From contig NC_135780.1 in assembly GCF_028453695.1 (NCBI RefSeq), forward strand, positions 4,092,001 through 4,156,000: 64,000 nucleotides of DNA, written 5' to 3'. Of the stretch, positions 1 through 10,981 are shown one piece after another. The DNA is from Augochlora pura. Lineage: Eukaryota; Arthropoda; Insecta; Hymenoptera; Halictidae. The position numbers were made by a program, and so were the translations under genes. Position 1 is the first letter of the stretch; each line of letters starts with the position of its first letter. Under the pieces are notes generated by a model that worked only from the letters and a program-made list of their open reading frames with translations, was not told the DNA's origin and ran no database searches.

Positions 1-1799
1 ATAGAATACTCTTTTTTGTTTTTTTTTACCGACCAAAATTTATACGCTTAGGATGGTATCTATGCGAGGGCGGAATATCCGGCGAGGAACGAAAATGAAT
101 ATATGGATATATACGAGTGAATATATATATATGAAAAAAAAAATATATAAATATATATATATTGTATATGTTACTATTGGGAACGTTTAGGCGGCTCGAT
201 TAGGTTCGCTTCTGCCGACAGTGCTGGGATTTTCGTTCGGTTTGTTCTTCGTGTTCCACCGTTTCCGTTTTCGATTTCCACGAGGAAGACGTGGCCGACT
301 CCGTTGCTAAACGATTTCTCGCGACGACTTAGGGATCCGTTCGATCAAGCAATCACTTTTTCCGGGGAACAAGGGCACACACACCTAGAGGCTCGTCTAG
401 CTCCGAGCACAGGAATTCACTATCCAACGAGATCCGCGAGCCGCGGAATCGCCAACGAAAGGCGAGCGTTCTCCAATAATTAAAGGAGCGCTCGTCTAAT
501 TAGAAAGTGATCGATACTCGCTTGCCGATCGCCGATACTCTGCGCGAGCAGCGTGATCGGCTCAGCGACGACGCTTCGTTCGACGTCGCGCGTCGTCGTC
601 GTACAATTTTTCGGACACGTCGATCACTTTCGGATCGGTAGACGCTCCGTCGATTCGTTCGGCGAGACGATCGCGGCGAGCGGATCTCCCGCTCCCGTTT
701 CCGTTTCTCGTCTCCATTGTGTTTCAGTGAGCGAGACAAACGTCACAAATAATTATCAACGAGGATTCGTGAAACTGACGGGGATGAGTACCGCGCATGT
801 AATCCGAGAAAGTGTAACGCAAAATAGGTGTATGATAACATTACATAACGTACATACAATTGTGATCGTGAGAGTATCTGTTACGAATAAATAAATTACG
901 AATAAATCACGTGACTCTTTTCCAAGCTACGCCGACTCGAAGTGCTTTGAACCCGCCACTACGTTCACACCTGTAGCAGATCCTCTCCTCCTCGATGTTC
1001 TCCCACTTTACCAATTAATTATTGTTGTTTAAATGCCAATACTCTTGGCAACAATAATTTAGATATTGAGAAGGGTTGCAAGTGGTCCTGAATTTTCATC
1101 GTATCATCCTTTGCATTTTAAGTCGTTTTAACTGCGAATCGAAAGAGATTCTTCTAATTTACAATATTTTTGAGTCTTATGTTTGCTTGGTATATTACAT
1201 ACGTATGAAATATAGTCTCACGGTAGATACAACAGCTATCGTTGTTTTTAAATGTAAGTAAATGTGAACTATTTTCAGTAGTATCACAAGTTGCAGAAGG
1301 TTAATACTTTGACTGTCACTTCAACAACCCCAAGAACTTCATAAAATTAATATGTTCTATTTAATCAAATTAAAATTGAAATGTTATGTTGTACTGTGTC
1401 AAATACTTCGCCATTGTACCCTTTGTAGATTACAATGAAATTAAGAAAATCAAAATTAGAAGTATGAAAATTAATTCTCAAGCCTCAGTTAATAATGTCA
1501 AAATGTCAAAACTTGCAAACTATCTCTACCGGAAATTCATTAATATTAGTTATCAATATATAGAGGAATAATAAAAACTAGACTCTTCGCATAAATCTTG
1601 ATAGTTAAAACTAACAGCAAATAATCCTTAACAATTTCCTAGACCAAGAAACAACGTCAAATACATCGCACCCCGAAAACTGGAAGAAACCCCACCTTCC
1701 ATGAATAAATTTCCAACGATGCCTTCGAATTGTACCCTAAATTTGCCCCGAGAATCCACAGGACACTCAATAACCGCAAAAAACAACAACACAGTGCTT
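1..1799. other. Intergenic region 3' of gcm
   Basis: The first 170 bases are AT-rich with an imperfect TA run (121-165). Positions 180-760 are CpG-rich. A plus-strand acceptor-like sequence (pyrimidine run ending TTTCAG at 727) is followed by AATAAA signals at 886-895 and 901-906. That arrangement could be a short 3' terminal exon, but no recognisable protein is encoded. Positions 900-1800 are AT-rich and show nothing definite. Confidence 0.6.
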
Positions 1800-1816
1800 C
1801 ATTCAACAAAAGGTTC

Positions 1817-1822
1817 TTTATT
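1817..1822 (-). terminator. gcm: Candidate gcm poly(A) signal
   Basis: The first canonical AATAAA on the minus strand after the stop codon is here (TTTATT on the plus strand), about 460 bases into the 3' flank. It would give a 3' UTR of roughly 480 bases ending near 1800. No transcript evidence is available, and variant signals nearer the stop cannot be ruled out. Confidence 0.45.
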
Positions 1823-2279
1823 CAAATCAATCGAATTAACAATTCGAGATAGCTTCTTAACAAAAAGGAGGTCCTTCGTCTTGTTAAACGTGATAATACT
1901 ATTAAAACCGCGTCCGTTCAGTCTGTCGCGCGATCCCCTTCAATCAAGAACAATAAAATAGTTTCACTCGAACGCCATGCCCTGGACAGGACTCGCAAGC
2001 CACTTGGCAGGAGTCGAACGGCGGCCAGGGGATCGCTGTCAACTACCCTGCGCCGTTCACCTCGACGACTAGAGTGTCGGCTCAGTCCCCGAATTAAACA
2101 CTTATCGGACCGTCCTTCCCCCCCGCGAATGACAGCATCGACGAGCTCCGATCACCCAAAGTCAAGCATGAATGCAATTCGATTCTCGCAGAAGGATCAA
2201 ACGAAACTGGACACTGGCGCGCTCCAGGGACAACTATACCGCATATTTAATATTTATAATACAAGATCGCAGCGATGAT

Positions 2280-3589
2280 CTAATGGTGGGTGACGTAGGT
2301 CTGCGTGTTCTGCTGGCAGCCGGTCAGCAGGTTCGACGTGTCCTCCTCGGCCGAGCTGCAGAGCATCCCGACGAGGGTGTAATCGACGAACGGCGGCAGA
2401 TCGAGCTCGCTTACGTCGCCGTAATTATTGATTTGCGCGTTGCCGGTGTTCATGGCGATCTGCGGCACCCTCGTGTCTAGCACCTCGCAGGTGTAATGGC
2501 ACCGGTCGTTGCTGGGATAGAAGAAAGGCTCGGGACTGTTCTGTGACTGGATGTCCATGCCGCTGGAGTCCGGGAACAGTCTCTCGGTGGAGTCGGGTGC
2601 CTCGTGGCTCCCATAGCTGGCCTGCAGTCTCTCGTCCAGCACCATCCTGTTCGAATTCTGGTGGCAACGGCTCGCCATGTGGCTCTTCTCCTGCTCGAAC
2701 ATCTGACTGTAGCCGTCGTAGGAGAACTGCTTGTTCTCCGCCGGGCTGCGGCCAGGACGAGCAGTCTCCGCCAGCTCGGACTCCTTCTTCGGGTACATGG
2801 CGTAGTTCTCCATCAGACCGGGCTGACAGTTCTCTTTGGGGAAGCAGCTGACGTCCCTTCTGGATGACAGCAGTCCTTCGTTCTTTTGGGGATCGAAACC
2901 GGGGAACGTTAGGCGGTCGTCCTGGCTCCAGTAGCCAGGCTGCTGGTCGTTCTTCACCGTGCCATCCACGAAGTTTTTGTGGTTCTGGTTCCGCTGGTAT
3001 TCCTGGAAGTTCAGCGCGTTGCTCAGGTGGTTCTGGTTGATCTCCTTCTCGGGGACGAAGTGGTTGTTCACGGGTCTCTTCGCGCAGAACCCGTTCGTGT
3101 CTTTCTCCGGCTCGAAGCCCGGGAACTGCAACCTATCGTCCTGCGGCATGCTCAAGTGGCTGCTGCTGGAGTCCTCGCTAAGGAACTGGTTCCAGTACGC
3201 CTGGTCTTGGTGCTGCTTCATCTCGTACTTGATCGTCCCGCTGCCGAGGTCCAGCAACGTGGGCGGCGATCTGGCTACGTCCTGAGAGTTCAAAGGGAAT
3301 TCCGGGCGCAGGGGTTGGTCCAGCTGGAAGATCTCCTCCGGCTGGAATAGCTCGCCCGTGAACGAAGGGAAGTCGGGGTAGGAGGCTTCCTGGGGCACCT
3401 GGACCGGGAGATTGTAGCCTAACGCGTTCTCTTGAGGCTGCACCGGGTCCTGCATCCAGTAGGGGGTGTCGTTGGAGGGTGTTTGCTGGGGGTACATCGT
3501 TGTCTGATGGTGGTGGGAGGGTTGGTAACTCGAGATGTTCGTTTGAAGGCCGCACATGCACTCGAACGGTGGACAGGAGCAAGAGTATC
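2280..3589 (-). CDS. gcm: gcm coding exon 5 (C-terminal region, residues 226-661, stop TAG)
   Basis: The acceptor is CTCGTTTCAG before GA at 3589. The exon begins YSCSCPPFECMCGLQ (residues 227-241) and then runs 420 codons of Gln-, Asn-, Pro-, Ser- and Asp-rich sequence to ...TYVTHH and TAG at 2282-2280. Two copies of a QDDRL.FPGF.P.K motif lie at about residues 375-388 and 448-461. A hydrophobic/acidic segment (DLPPFVDYTLVGML) sits about 40 residues from the end. GC content is clearly higher than in the surrounding introns, and no stop interrupts the frame. This composition fits the activation region of GCM factors; no catalytic domain is present. Confidence 0.95.
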
Positions 3590-6500
3590 CTGAAACGAGG
3601 AGATATTTAATTAATATTCAAGATCAATCTGGGTGATGTAGAATTTTTTCATTGCAATTAAATTGGTATGATTTGTCTTAGTTCTGCTACTGTTTTCGAG
3701 TCAGTTGTATATCTTAAATAATCTCGAGAAAAGGAAAGCGGTAACAATATTTTTACATAAAATATAAAATCGTCTTTAATAGAACGCATATTTGATCATG
3801 TTAAAAGAATATTGCATAATTTTAGTAATAATAAAGAAATAGACATATAAATGGGTCATAGAACACAGTAGGGTTAAAAACATGTACTATATTAACACTA
3901 TTCTTATATGTAACCTATGAAATATTATTTATAATAGCCTGTAAAATTTTAAGTAAATAAACATTCTACCAAATTTGATTCAATTTTGTACTGTGGAATT
4001 TTATAAAAATGTTAACGATGCTCACAATAATCAATCAACTTTAATGCATATTATTAAATGCAAATTCTGGCTAAATGCTAACCAAAGATTAAAGAAAATG
4101 TTCAATGCGCTAAAATAATTCCCGAGAAATTTAGTTAGTTTAGTTAGCCAGTTGTTTATTAAGTTTATAATGATCTAGGCATGGTAAGAATTCATTTGAA
4201 TTCCCGGGGAGGGCAATTTCAGAGTCCGGCAACTGGCGCCGCCTGGCGGCGTTAGTTTGCATTAGTGGCTGCGACGCGGGCGAGAAGAGATCAAGCTCGT
4301 TTCACTCGGGTTAAAAGATACGGTTTCTAACGTAGATTTTCTCGCAAATTACACGGCGATAGCTTCGCAAGAACTGTTCCTTTATTCGTGGCGATAATAG
4401 ACAAGGTATTTCGATAGTTTGAAAGATATAAACCTTTGTCCGAGATCAGCGGCGGAGGTTGCGTCGCTCTCGTTGGTTGTTCGATCGCTTCCGAGCTCGG
4501 TCTTTTCGTTCCCCTCAGCGACATTAACTGTAACAAAGTGGTGAATTTCATTGTTAATTGTGTCTTCGAGTGACGTGAAAACAAACGAGTGCCGTGACAA
4601 TTGATATCTGGCAACCGGCGAACAGGATTCGAAGATCAACTTCCGGTGAGTCGTAGTAGCCATTTTGAGAAATCTCTTTGCGGAATCATTTTGAATATTA
4701 TTTATATTAATATTGTATTGCATGAACCTATATCTACGATGATATAATAATATATTAGCATATTAATATAATAGTAAATAGTGAATAATATATAAATGTA
4801 CAAATAGTATTCTATATTTATATATTATATTGTATAATATATTATATATATGTTAACATTATGTTAAGGTTGTGTTAATATTATATTAATATGCTTTGTC
4901 AATATCATTATTATTACTATTTTACAAAATTACATTAAAGCATTCCAAGATCACGAGGCAAACGATAAAATCTTATCTTTCATCAAATTTAGAAGTAATT
5001 TATATATGACATTACTTATTTATTTATTGTTCAATTAGCAGCGAATAGATACCGTTCTTAAATTACACGTTCGTGCAGATATTATCTAAGTACTTAAGTA
5101 TCACATAAAACCCTACGCTGCTCATTTGTTACTTACTTCCCAGAGGATTTGCAATTATTTTCATCGCGATATTATTTTTAATTCGTTCGAATAGCTTTGC
5201 TATTATTATTTATTCGTTTCCGTGCACAAATGTCGCGGTTTAATGTAATAGTTACAAAAAAAAGTTGAAATAGTATGGAATCGGATCTAAAAATATCGTC
5301 TTTGGAGGGATTGGGGGATAATAAGCGAAATTAGGCGAAGATAACATACTTTCGAGCCAAGAGCAGCCTCGCTGGCTAAGAGAACCGCGAGTCCTCGCAC
5401 CCTTCTGCCGGCGCCCACGCTTCTCCTCGCCTCGGACGTGGATTTCGCTTCCGGCCGAGGATGGTCGTGTTGTCCTTTCGCTTGAAAGAATATCGCATGC
5501 TCGGTGTGTCTCCAGAAATGCGTCACGGGGTAACCGCAATGACCACGGCACGAAAGTATCTCCAAACGGCCCGTGCATTGCCTGTTAGGGCACGGTTTCC
5601 CTTGTTGCTTTTTCCTCGCCTAAACAATGCCGAGCAACGTCGATTAATTCGCGATCCCTTTGCAATCAATCACGATTACTGTACAGTAAGAAATATAACA
5701 GAGTTTTTCAAAGCATAACTTTTTAAAGCGAAATAGTAACATTTTTGAGGACCTCTATTAAACAGCGGCAGTGTCCTCGAAAATAATAATTATTATTTTT
5801 ACTATTATTAAGTATTAAGCATTTTAAAAAATAATTATTGAAGAGACAAAAGTGACTCGATATTGTATTTATATCTCATTTTCTAGTAGAAGTTTAATAT
5901 TCCATGTTACTATTATTCTATACATTAGCTAAGATTAAAATACAGTGACTGCTTTATTTAGAGTTATATTTAATAAATATTATCGCAATTTTTCCTTGCG
6001 ATTTTCACTAACATAGAGCCTTCTTTATTCAGTCTAAGGAATATAATTTATTAGGAAGAATATTTTTATTAAAAGAAACGATGAGTTGCGACATACATTC
6101 ACGTCGACGAAAGTAAATTATATTTTATCATTGCAACGATCGAGAGCGTAGTTTTCTGACGACGTTCTTTTCTCCGACGTTCACCTAAGCTCACCTTATC
6201 GCAAATAGCCGGTCGAAGGTGAACCCTTCCACCTCCAGGTAGTATGCACTCCTGCGAGCACACAAGGACACCGAGGCACGATTTCTTCAGGATGCTGACA
6301 TTGTGATTGTTCGTGTTCCTCATTGCCCAACCCGAAGCGTGTCTTCTCGCCTCCTCGCAATCTGGCCCGTAGACCCTTCTTACGTGCCCGTCCGCCCATT
6401 CGCACCAAGGATCGTACTCTACTACCTGCAAATAAATCATTCTGTTAATTACCTCAGCCCTGCACGACTCTAAAACTCCTCTATACTACCAGTCGACTCT

Positions 6501-7509
6501 AAATAGTAAAAATTTCGTTTGGGATTAGGTGATAGCTTAGATCTTCAACTTTAGGGGATGATTACTTTTGACATCGTATTTTTGAATCATTGCGCGTTAT
6601 TATACTCGTCATATTAAGTTAGAAATGAATTTATAATCTGCGAGATCTAATTACTCTTATATACATATTATAATAATGTTAGATAATAACGTTTATTATA
6701 ATATTGAACGTTAGTTTCTACTATATTTGCTATATTGACGAGAGACAATTTAATTCCTCAGACAGTTAACATAGAAAGTATAATTAATTCACAATAATGA
6801 CACTAGAATCGCGACTATTTTCTAAGAAATAAACCCCAAACTACCTAGAATTGTTTATAACTCCCGTGGCGAACCATTTATAATTCTATTCATCAATTCC
6901 TTTTTAATATATTTCTTACAGCATTCTTCGACGCATTATTAACAATTACTTATCAAAAATCAAACAGCACGAAGTTCAAGAGTCAATACAGCAAACAAAC
7001 GTTCAAATCAATTGCCGGAGACTACATGGCCAAGCAAAATTTATGCTCTTTGCCCAAAACGGCCAACCTTTCGAGATCCCTGCTAGAACAATAACCAAAA
7101 CGGTCCGTACAGCTGGGAAATTCTCGAAAGAAGTCATGGACACGGGAATTACGCTTTCTTGCGTCGCCATAAAATACGTCATCGACGCGTCGCATTCGCA
7201 GAGGCATCCCCTGGTTTACAGTCTCGCGTGAAATATTGCATACGTGTGACACGAACGTGAAGGCAGCGAGTACGACGCGAACCCCCGTAAACGGTATCGC
7301 ATTCTTCGCCGGGCTACCTGGTTCGGGAATCGGCAATTCCTAAGGTGCGAGGCGCGTCGCCTTGATTACACGTGGGGAATTGACGAACAATGAGATTTAA
7401 TTGCGCCTGGAAGGCGGAGGATAATTACCCTCGGCACGTTCGAGTCGTTGATGTCCCATTCCTGATGGGGGTGCTGTTGCTGCTGGTTGCCGGCCACCGT
7501 CGCTGACAT
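2280..7509 (-). CDS. gcm: Transcription factor glial cells missing (GCM-domain protein), five coding exons
   Basis: Seen: joining exons 7509-7429, 6425-6195, 5619-5350, 4527-4434 and 3589-2280 gives one open frame of 661 codons ending in TAG; all four introns are GT-AG and the phases (0, 0, 0, 1) agree. The GCM domain spans about residues 18-160, with WDINDSNVPR, SGWAMRNTNNHN, ILKKSCLGVLVCS, HLRPAICDK, CRGHCGYPVTHFWRH and HDHPRPEAK, and many conserved Cys and His residues. Known of the family: GCM proteins are nuclear zinc-binding transcription factors that bind a sequence close to AT(A/G)CGGG(T/C); in Drosophila gcm switches precursors to glia and also acts in blood cells. The remainder is Gln/Asn/Pro/Asp-rich, as expected of a transactivation region. 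The chosen ATG follows an in-frame TGA when the acceptor at 7555 is used. Drosophila has the paralogues gcm and gcm2; a single ancestral-type gene is assumed here. Confidence 0.95.
3590..4433 (-). other. gcm: gcm intron 4
   Basis: This 844-base AT-rich intron contains one sharply GC-rich patch at about 4195-4330 with a small inverted repeat (CGCCGC, then GCGGCG). No coding signal is visible in it. Introns 2 (6194-5620) and 3 (5349-4528) are AT-rich and featureless. Confidence 0.8.
4434..4527 (-). CDS. gcm: gcm coding exon 4 (short linker exon, residues 195-225 plus one base)
   Basis: This 94-base exon lies between acceptor CTTTGTTACAG and donor GTTTAT. It reads LMSLRGTKRPSSEAIEQP and ends in SDK plus a single G. 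It was located because exon 3 ends in phase 0 while exon 5 needs a phase-1 partner; this segment supplies exactly that change and continues the basic Leu/Arg/Lys character after the GCM domain. The joined codon with exon 5 is GGA (Gly226). The non-consensus donor and short length make it easy for gene finders to miss. Confidence 0.85.
5350..5619 (-). CDS. gcm: gcm coding exon 3 (second half of GCM domain, residues 105-194)
   Basis: The acceptor is TTGTTTAG before GCG at 5619; the donor GTATGT follows AAA at 5349. The 90 codons start ARKKQQGKPCPNRQC, continue through CRGHCGYPVTHFWRH (residues 128-142) and AIFFQAKG to HDHPRPEAK (155-163), and end in a basic stretch (EARRSVGAGRRVR) and ALGSK. 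Reading on past the donor meets a stop within about 20 codons, so the splice is needed. Confidence 0.95.
6195..6425 (-). CDS. gcm: gcm coding exon 2 (first half of GCM DNA-binding domain, residues 28-104)
   Basis: The acceptor is TTATTTGCAG and the donor GTGAGC follows AAG at 6194; both ends are phase 0. The 77 codons include CEWADGHVR, SGWAMRNTNNHN (residues 58-69), KKSCLGVLVCSQEC (74-87) and HLRPAICDK (96-104). Cys77, Cys83, Cys87 and Cys102 lie in the block that supplies metal ligands and structural cysteines in this family; which of them bind zinc was not resolved here. Confidence 0.95.
6426..7428 (-). other. gcm: gcm intron 1
   Basis: This 1,003-base intron is GT-AG and mostly AT-rich. 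It has a GC-richer patch at about 7020-7340 with open frames on both strands but no recognisable protein. The patch could be an intronic control element; nothing in it identifies one. Confidence 0.85.
7429..7509 (-). CDS. gcm: gcm coding exon 1 (start codon, residues 1-27)
   Basis: The ATG is at 7509-7507 and the exon ends with a full AGG codon before a GTAATT donor at 7428. It encodes a short Gln/His-rich leader and then EWDINDSNVPR, the conserved opening of the GCM domain. The sequence just upstream is exonic too: a strong acceptor (pyrimidine run, then TGCAG) places the exon edge at 7555, leaving 46 bases of 5' leader in this exon. A second possible acceptor (TTGAAG) would place it at 7531 and leave the frame open upstream of the ATG. 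Confidence 0.9.
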
Positions 7510-7555
7510 CGTCGGCGACCCAACGCGGCTCCTTCAACAGAAAACCATATCCTTG
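7510..7555 (-). other. gcm: gcm 5' untranslated part of exon 1 with splice acceptor
   Basis: On the minus strand CATTGTTTCTGCAG precedes position 7555, a good acceptor with a pyrimidine tract. The 46 bases to the ATG contain an in-frame TGA seven codons in. This indicates that at least one further exon lies upstream and that the ATG at 7509 is the first in frame if this acceptor is used. The alternative acceptor at 7532 would remove the TGA from the mRNA. Confidence 0.6.
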
Positions 7556-8026
7556 CTGCAGAAACAATGACGGCATTTAATGAATCTCGGAAGCTTAATG
7601 CTAAAACCATCGCCATTCACTTCTCTATAGATTTTATTTCACAATTTTGCAGTTAAACTTCGATTATTCGGATCTCCGAATTTGATCATCGTGTTAGAGT
7701 ACTATGTTTCGCGTTTAATATTAGGATAGCGGAGCTTATTTACAAAAATATAATTCAGCATATTTATAATCATTTATCATTTTATTTATTAATTTTTGTC
7801 AAGATATTTTCTGTGGTACTTCTGTTCGACATGTTAGTTCGTCTTGGAATTAATTGGTAGAGAATGGATAATTAAATGCTTATACTAATAGAGTTTAAAA
7901 ATGAGTTTGAACTTGAGTTTGAAAAAATAGGTGGCTACTGTTCTATTATCCGAACGTACGTTGTCTTCTCGATTCCTTCTGATAAGTTCCACTGTAGTAA
8001 AGTTATAAGGGTCATTCTATGGGAGA

Positions 8027-8308
8027 TTGTTCTATAATAATGACAAGGTAGGATTTGTTCGAACTTTGAAAGATCGTTATTATAATATGTGTTGGGGTAA
8101 AGAAATTAATGCACAATTATCTAGTAGAAATAGTTTTTTTAATGGTATATATCAGAAAATAAAGAATCAGGGAGCAATGACAGCTTTACTTTCAACAAAT
8201 ACAGACGATTCTATCGATCTCTCTACGATTGTTGAATTAAAAAATACTGTCAAAGTTTATTTAGCACGATTACAATTTCCTCGAAGAGATCATAGTGCTC
8301 ACAGTTAA
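8027..8308 (+). CDS. Unrecognised short open frame, possibly coding or a gene relic
   Basis: The frame is open from just after a TAA at about 8009 to TAA at 8306-8308, over 90 codons in DNA of about two thirds A+T, where stops should be frequent. No ATG begins it (TTG is at 8027; internal ATGs occur later). Codons show a purine-first, pyrimidine-last tendency, and the amino-acid make-up is ordinary, with TLKDRYYNMCWGKE and LSTIVELKNTVKVYL. No family is recognised. It may be a small gene, a terminal exon, or the remnant of a mobile or retrocopied gene. It lies about 0.5 kb upstream of gcm exon 1 on the opposite strand. Confidence 0.3.
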   Translation: MFYNNDKVGFVRTLKDRYYNMCWGKEINAQLSSRNSFFNGIYQKIKNQGAMTALLSTNTDDSIDLSTIVELKNTVKVYLARLQFPRRDHSAHS

Positions 8309-9560
8309 TAAACAATAGTGATAAAAATCGCACAAGGTTTTGATAAATTCAATCGCGTCACTTTCGTCATACGACAAATATCAATCGCTTTTAAAACCCC
8401 ATAAGTGCAGCGCTAGATGACTTGACCGAATCGCGACGCTTTTCTCGAGCAAGCTAAGGCTCGGAAAAAAACTATTAAATATTTCTAAAAATCGGCGCGT
8501 CGTCTCGGCGGTTTGTTCGCGCCATTTCATCGACAGCGATCGACTTAACCATCGGCACTAGCGAATCTCGTGATTTACGAACGGGTTACAAACAAGCTGA
8601 TTTATGAATCCGGCGAGGGGAGCCCATAAAAAGTGGGCAGAGGAGGGATCGTTTTTCGAAGGAGCGCACACGGCGAAACGAAGAGCCGAGGGATGGAAAA
8701 TACTCGGCGGAAAGCTCGACTACCGGCGATCGATGTTTTTCTCCACCGCGATCAGGAATCGTTCGCGGCGAACGTAAGGATTCCGGAAAGCCGGTGGACG
8801 TGGCCGTTGTCAGGCCACCCACGGGCTCCCATAAGTATGGCGCGAGGTACGGCCAGGTACGCACCATAAATCGGGATTTTATCTCGAAGCTGCTGGCCCC
8901 TTGGCACGTCGGCCATTGCGTAATCCTAAATTGGTCTTTCGCGGACCGAGTGCGGCGAGCTTTAGGTTTCGGGAACTCAAGGTCGACCTTTCTTTATTAA
9001 CCTAATTTTCGCGCGATAGTCGGCCCGTTAGGTTTCGCGACTCGATCGCTGCTCTATGATCTTCGTTTCCTATAGGAGACGTTGGCGCTTCTTTTTCTTG
9101 GAGTTAGAACATTATTATCGTTATTTTTATTATTGTAGTTTTAGCAGTCTTGTAGAGCTTGCTTATTAATTTGTACTTATTTTGTTTAAAGTTATTCTTC
9201 CTTTTTAATGTCGACCGCTGTTGATTGTGCTTCTGGAAATGTTGTTTTCTTAATATCGTTGATACATAATAATTTATTAATTTATTTGAATTTAAGAATG
9301 ATCAGGTTTTGGAAATTCTTATAATTTCTTTCTGAAATTGTAGTAAATTAAAATATATTGTAGTTCGCTCAGGAACAGTCGATTCTTATGGCCGTGATAA
9401 GAATTTAAATTGAAAAGACATTTTGAGATTTATGTAGCGCAATTACAGTCTCGTTTGAGAAATCATAGTTACATAGTTTGTGTAAAAATTCTGTCAGAAT
9501 ATACATCAAATATAAAGTTAAATTGAGTCAAATCTAGAGTGTAATTGAGTTAAATTTAAA

Positions 9561-9608
9561 GTAAAATTCAGAGTAAAATTCAGAGTAAAATTCAGAGTAA
9601 AATTGAGC
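9561..9608. repeat. 12-bp tandem repeat, four copies
   Basis: The unit GTAAAATTCAGA is repeated at 9561, 9573, 9585 and 9597, the last copy with a changed end. Related degraded units (TTGAGTTAAATTTAAAG) flank it on both sides. Confidence 0.85.
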
Positions 9609-10528
9609 AACTTTAGAGTCAAATTTCATCTAAGCTCTTACCTCCACTCGAAATCATTTAAAGTAATATCTCTAAAACAACAACGAGCAATTCTGTTCGC
9701 TAACAAAAATTAATCGTTAACTCTTTTAGCGCTGAAAATTAAAATTAATCCTGCTGCGCTACAAGTATTTGAATTATTTAAACTTCGCCACGAATGCATA
9801 GACCCTTTTACCCGATTGCCCCCAAATTGTCCATTTTCTCACTAAGTATAATAATTTAGGAGTATATTGAAAAAATAGAAAGTCGACGAACATAAACCAC
9901 CCTATTTAATTCTTCTTTTGGTAGGCGATGAATAACTCTTCCTTCGACGCCGTGTATTTTTAGAATTCGTGGGTCCAAGATGATGCAAAGTCGCGTAGGT
10001 TATATGCTCATTGGAGTCGACTGGTTTATCGGTTATTGGTCGCGAGCAGGTCACTCCGCGGTTATTCGCAGGTAAATTATCGTGCGTTTCGGGGGCGAAG
10101 CTCGCCGCTTGATTTCGACGCGCGAACGTCGCCGCGCGTTATAAACATCGGCCGGCCGAGTGTCATTGACCATGAAGAGACCCATGAAAGAAGCGGCTCG
10201 CCTACGTCTTCTGGTGCCAACCTGCTGTTCCCGTCGATGGCCTTCCACTTCCATCATCTCTCCTCCCTTCGTTACATGGGGTTCTTCGAAATACCTTCGA
10301 CCTATTGTCCGAACGCGCATCAAATCTGCCTCTCAACTTTTCACGAGTATCGCACACGGTATTATGCTTGCGTATGGGTCAGCAATGAGCGAGCACTGAG
10401 ATTAGAGTTCCTGATATTCCAAATAAGCAATCGTTTAATAATAATAGTAAAAGTAATAATATTTATTGATATACATATGTGTGTATACAAATAGGGAAAT
10501 TTATGTTGTTACAACGTGTAGTATGTAT

Positions 10529-10981
10529 GACTTAGCGTTATCCTTATGAAAATTAATAATGGTAATAATAACGAACGATAGCAACAAGAATGGCAAATAA
10601 TAATAATAATAGTAATAGTGAACGGTAATAATAATATCTCTAAATATACTCAGTTTTCACATCGAAATGCAAAAATGCATTAGAACAGAAAAGATAGCCG
10701 ACGTAGCTTACAAATCAGCTTGAGATATATAAAACATCAAAAGTAGAAACAATAGACTTAACATGATCCTGATTAAAATTAATAATGGTAATAATAACGA
10801 ATGATAGCAACAAGAATGGCAAATAATAATAATAACAGTAATAGTAAACGGTAATAATAATATCTCTAAATATACTCAATTTCACATCGAAATGCAAAAA
10901 TGCATCGAAATAGAAAAGAGAGTCGACGTAGCTTCCAAATCAGCTTGAAATGTATAAAACAGCAAGAGTAGAAACAATATC
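10529..10981. repeat. Tandem duplication, unit about 225 bp, two copies
   Basis: The segment beginning GACTTA at 10529 recurs at 10755 with roughly 90 per cent identity. Shared landmarks are AATAATGGTAATAATAACGA, AGCAACAAGAATGGC, CACATCGAAATGCAAAAATG and CAAATCAGCTTGA. Both copies carry an internal AAT/AGT-rich stretch. No coding potential is apparent. Confidence 0.85.

Larger units (their letters stand above)
7556..10528. other. Upstream flank of gcm, possibly its first intron
   Basis: AT-rich DNA with a CpG-rich island at about 8400-9080 and another from 10020 to 10330. Open frames in the islands overlap on both strands and have skewed Arg/Ser-rich composition, so they are not called. A four-copy 12-base repeat lies at 9561-9608. 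A minus-strand donor-like GTAAGAG is at 9641. Nothing else is identified. Confidence 0.6.

Noticed and set aside
3178..3582. Alternative frames overlapping gcm exon 5
   Set aside because: They are shadows of the real gcm frame, which alone joins in phase to exon 4.
4382..4723. 113-codon minus-strand frame overlapping gcm exon 4
   Set aside because: It is in a different frame from exon 4 and shows no similarity to GCM proteins; it is mostly intron.
9642..9671. Possible 30-base microexon (TTTTAG ... GAG/GTAAGAG) on the minus strand
   Set aside because: It is in AT-rich repeat-bearing DNA without coding signal; both splice motifs are expected by chance at this density.
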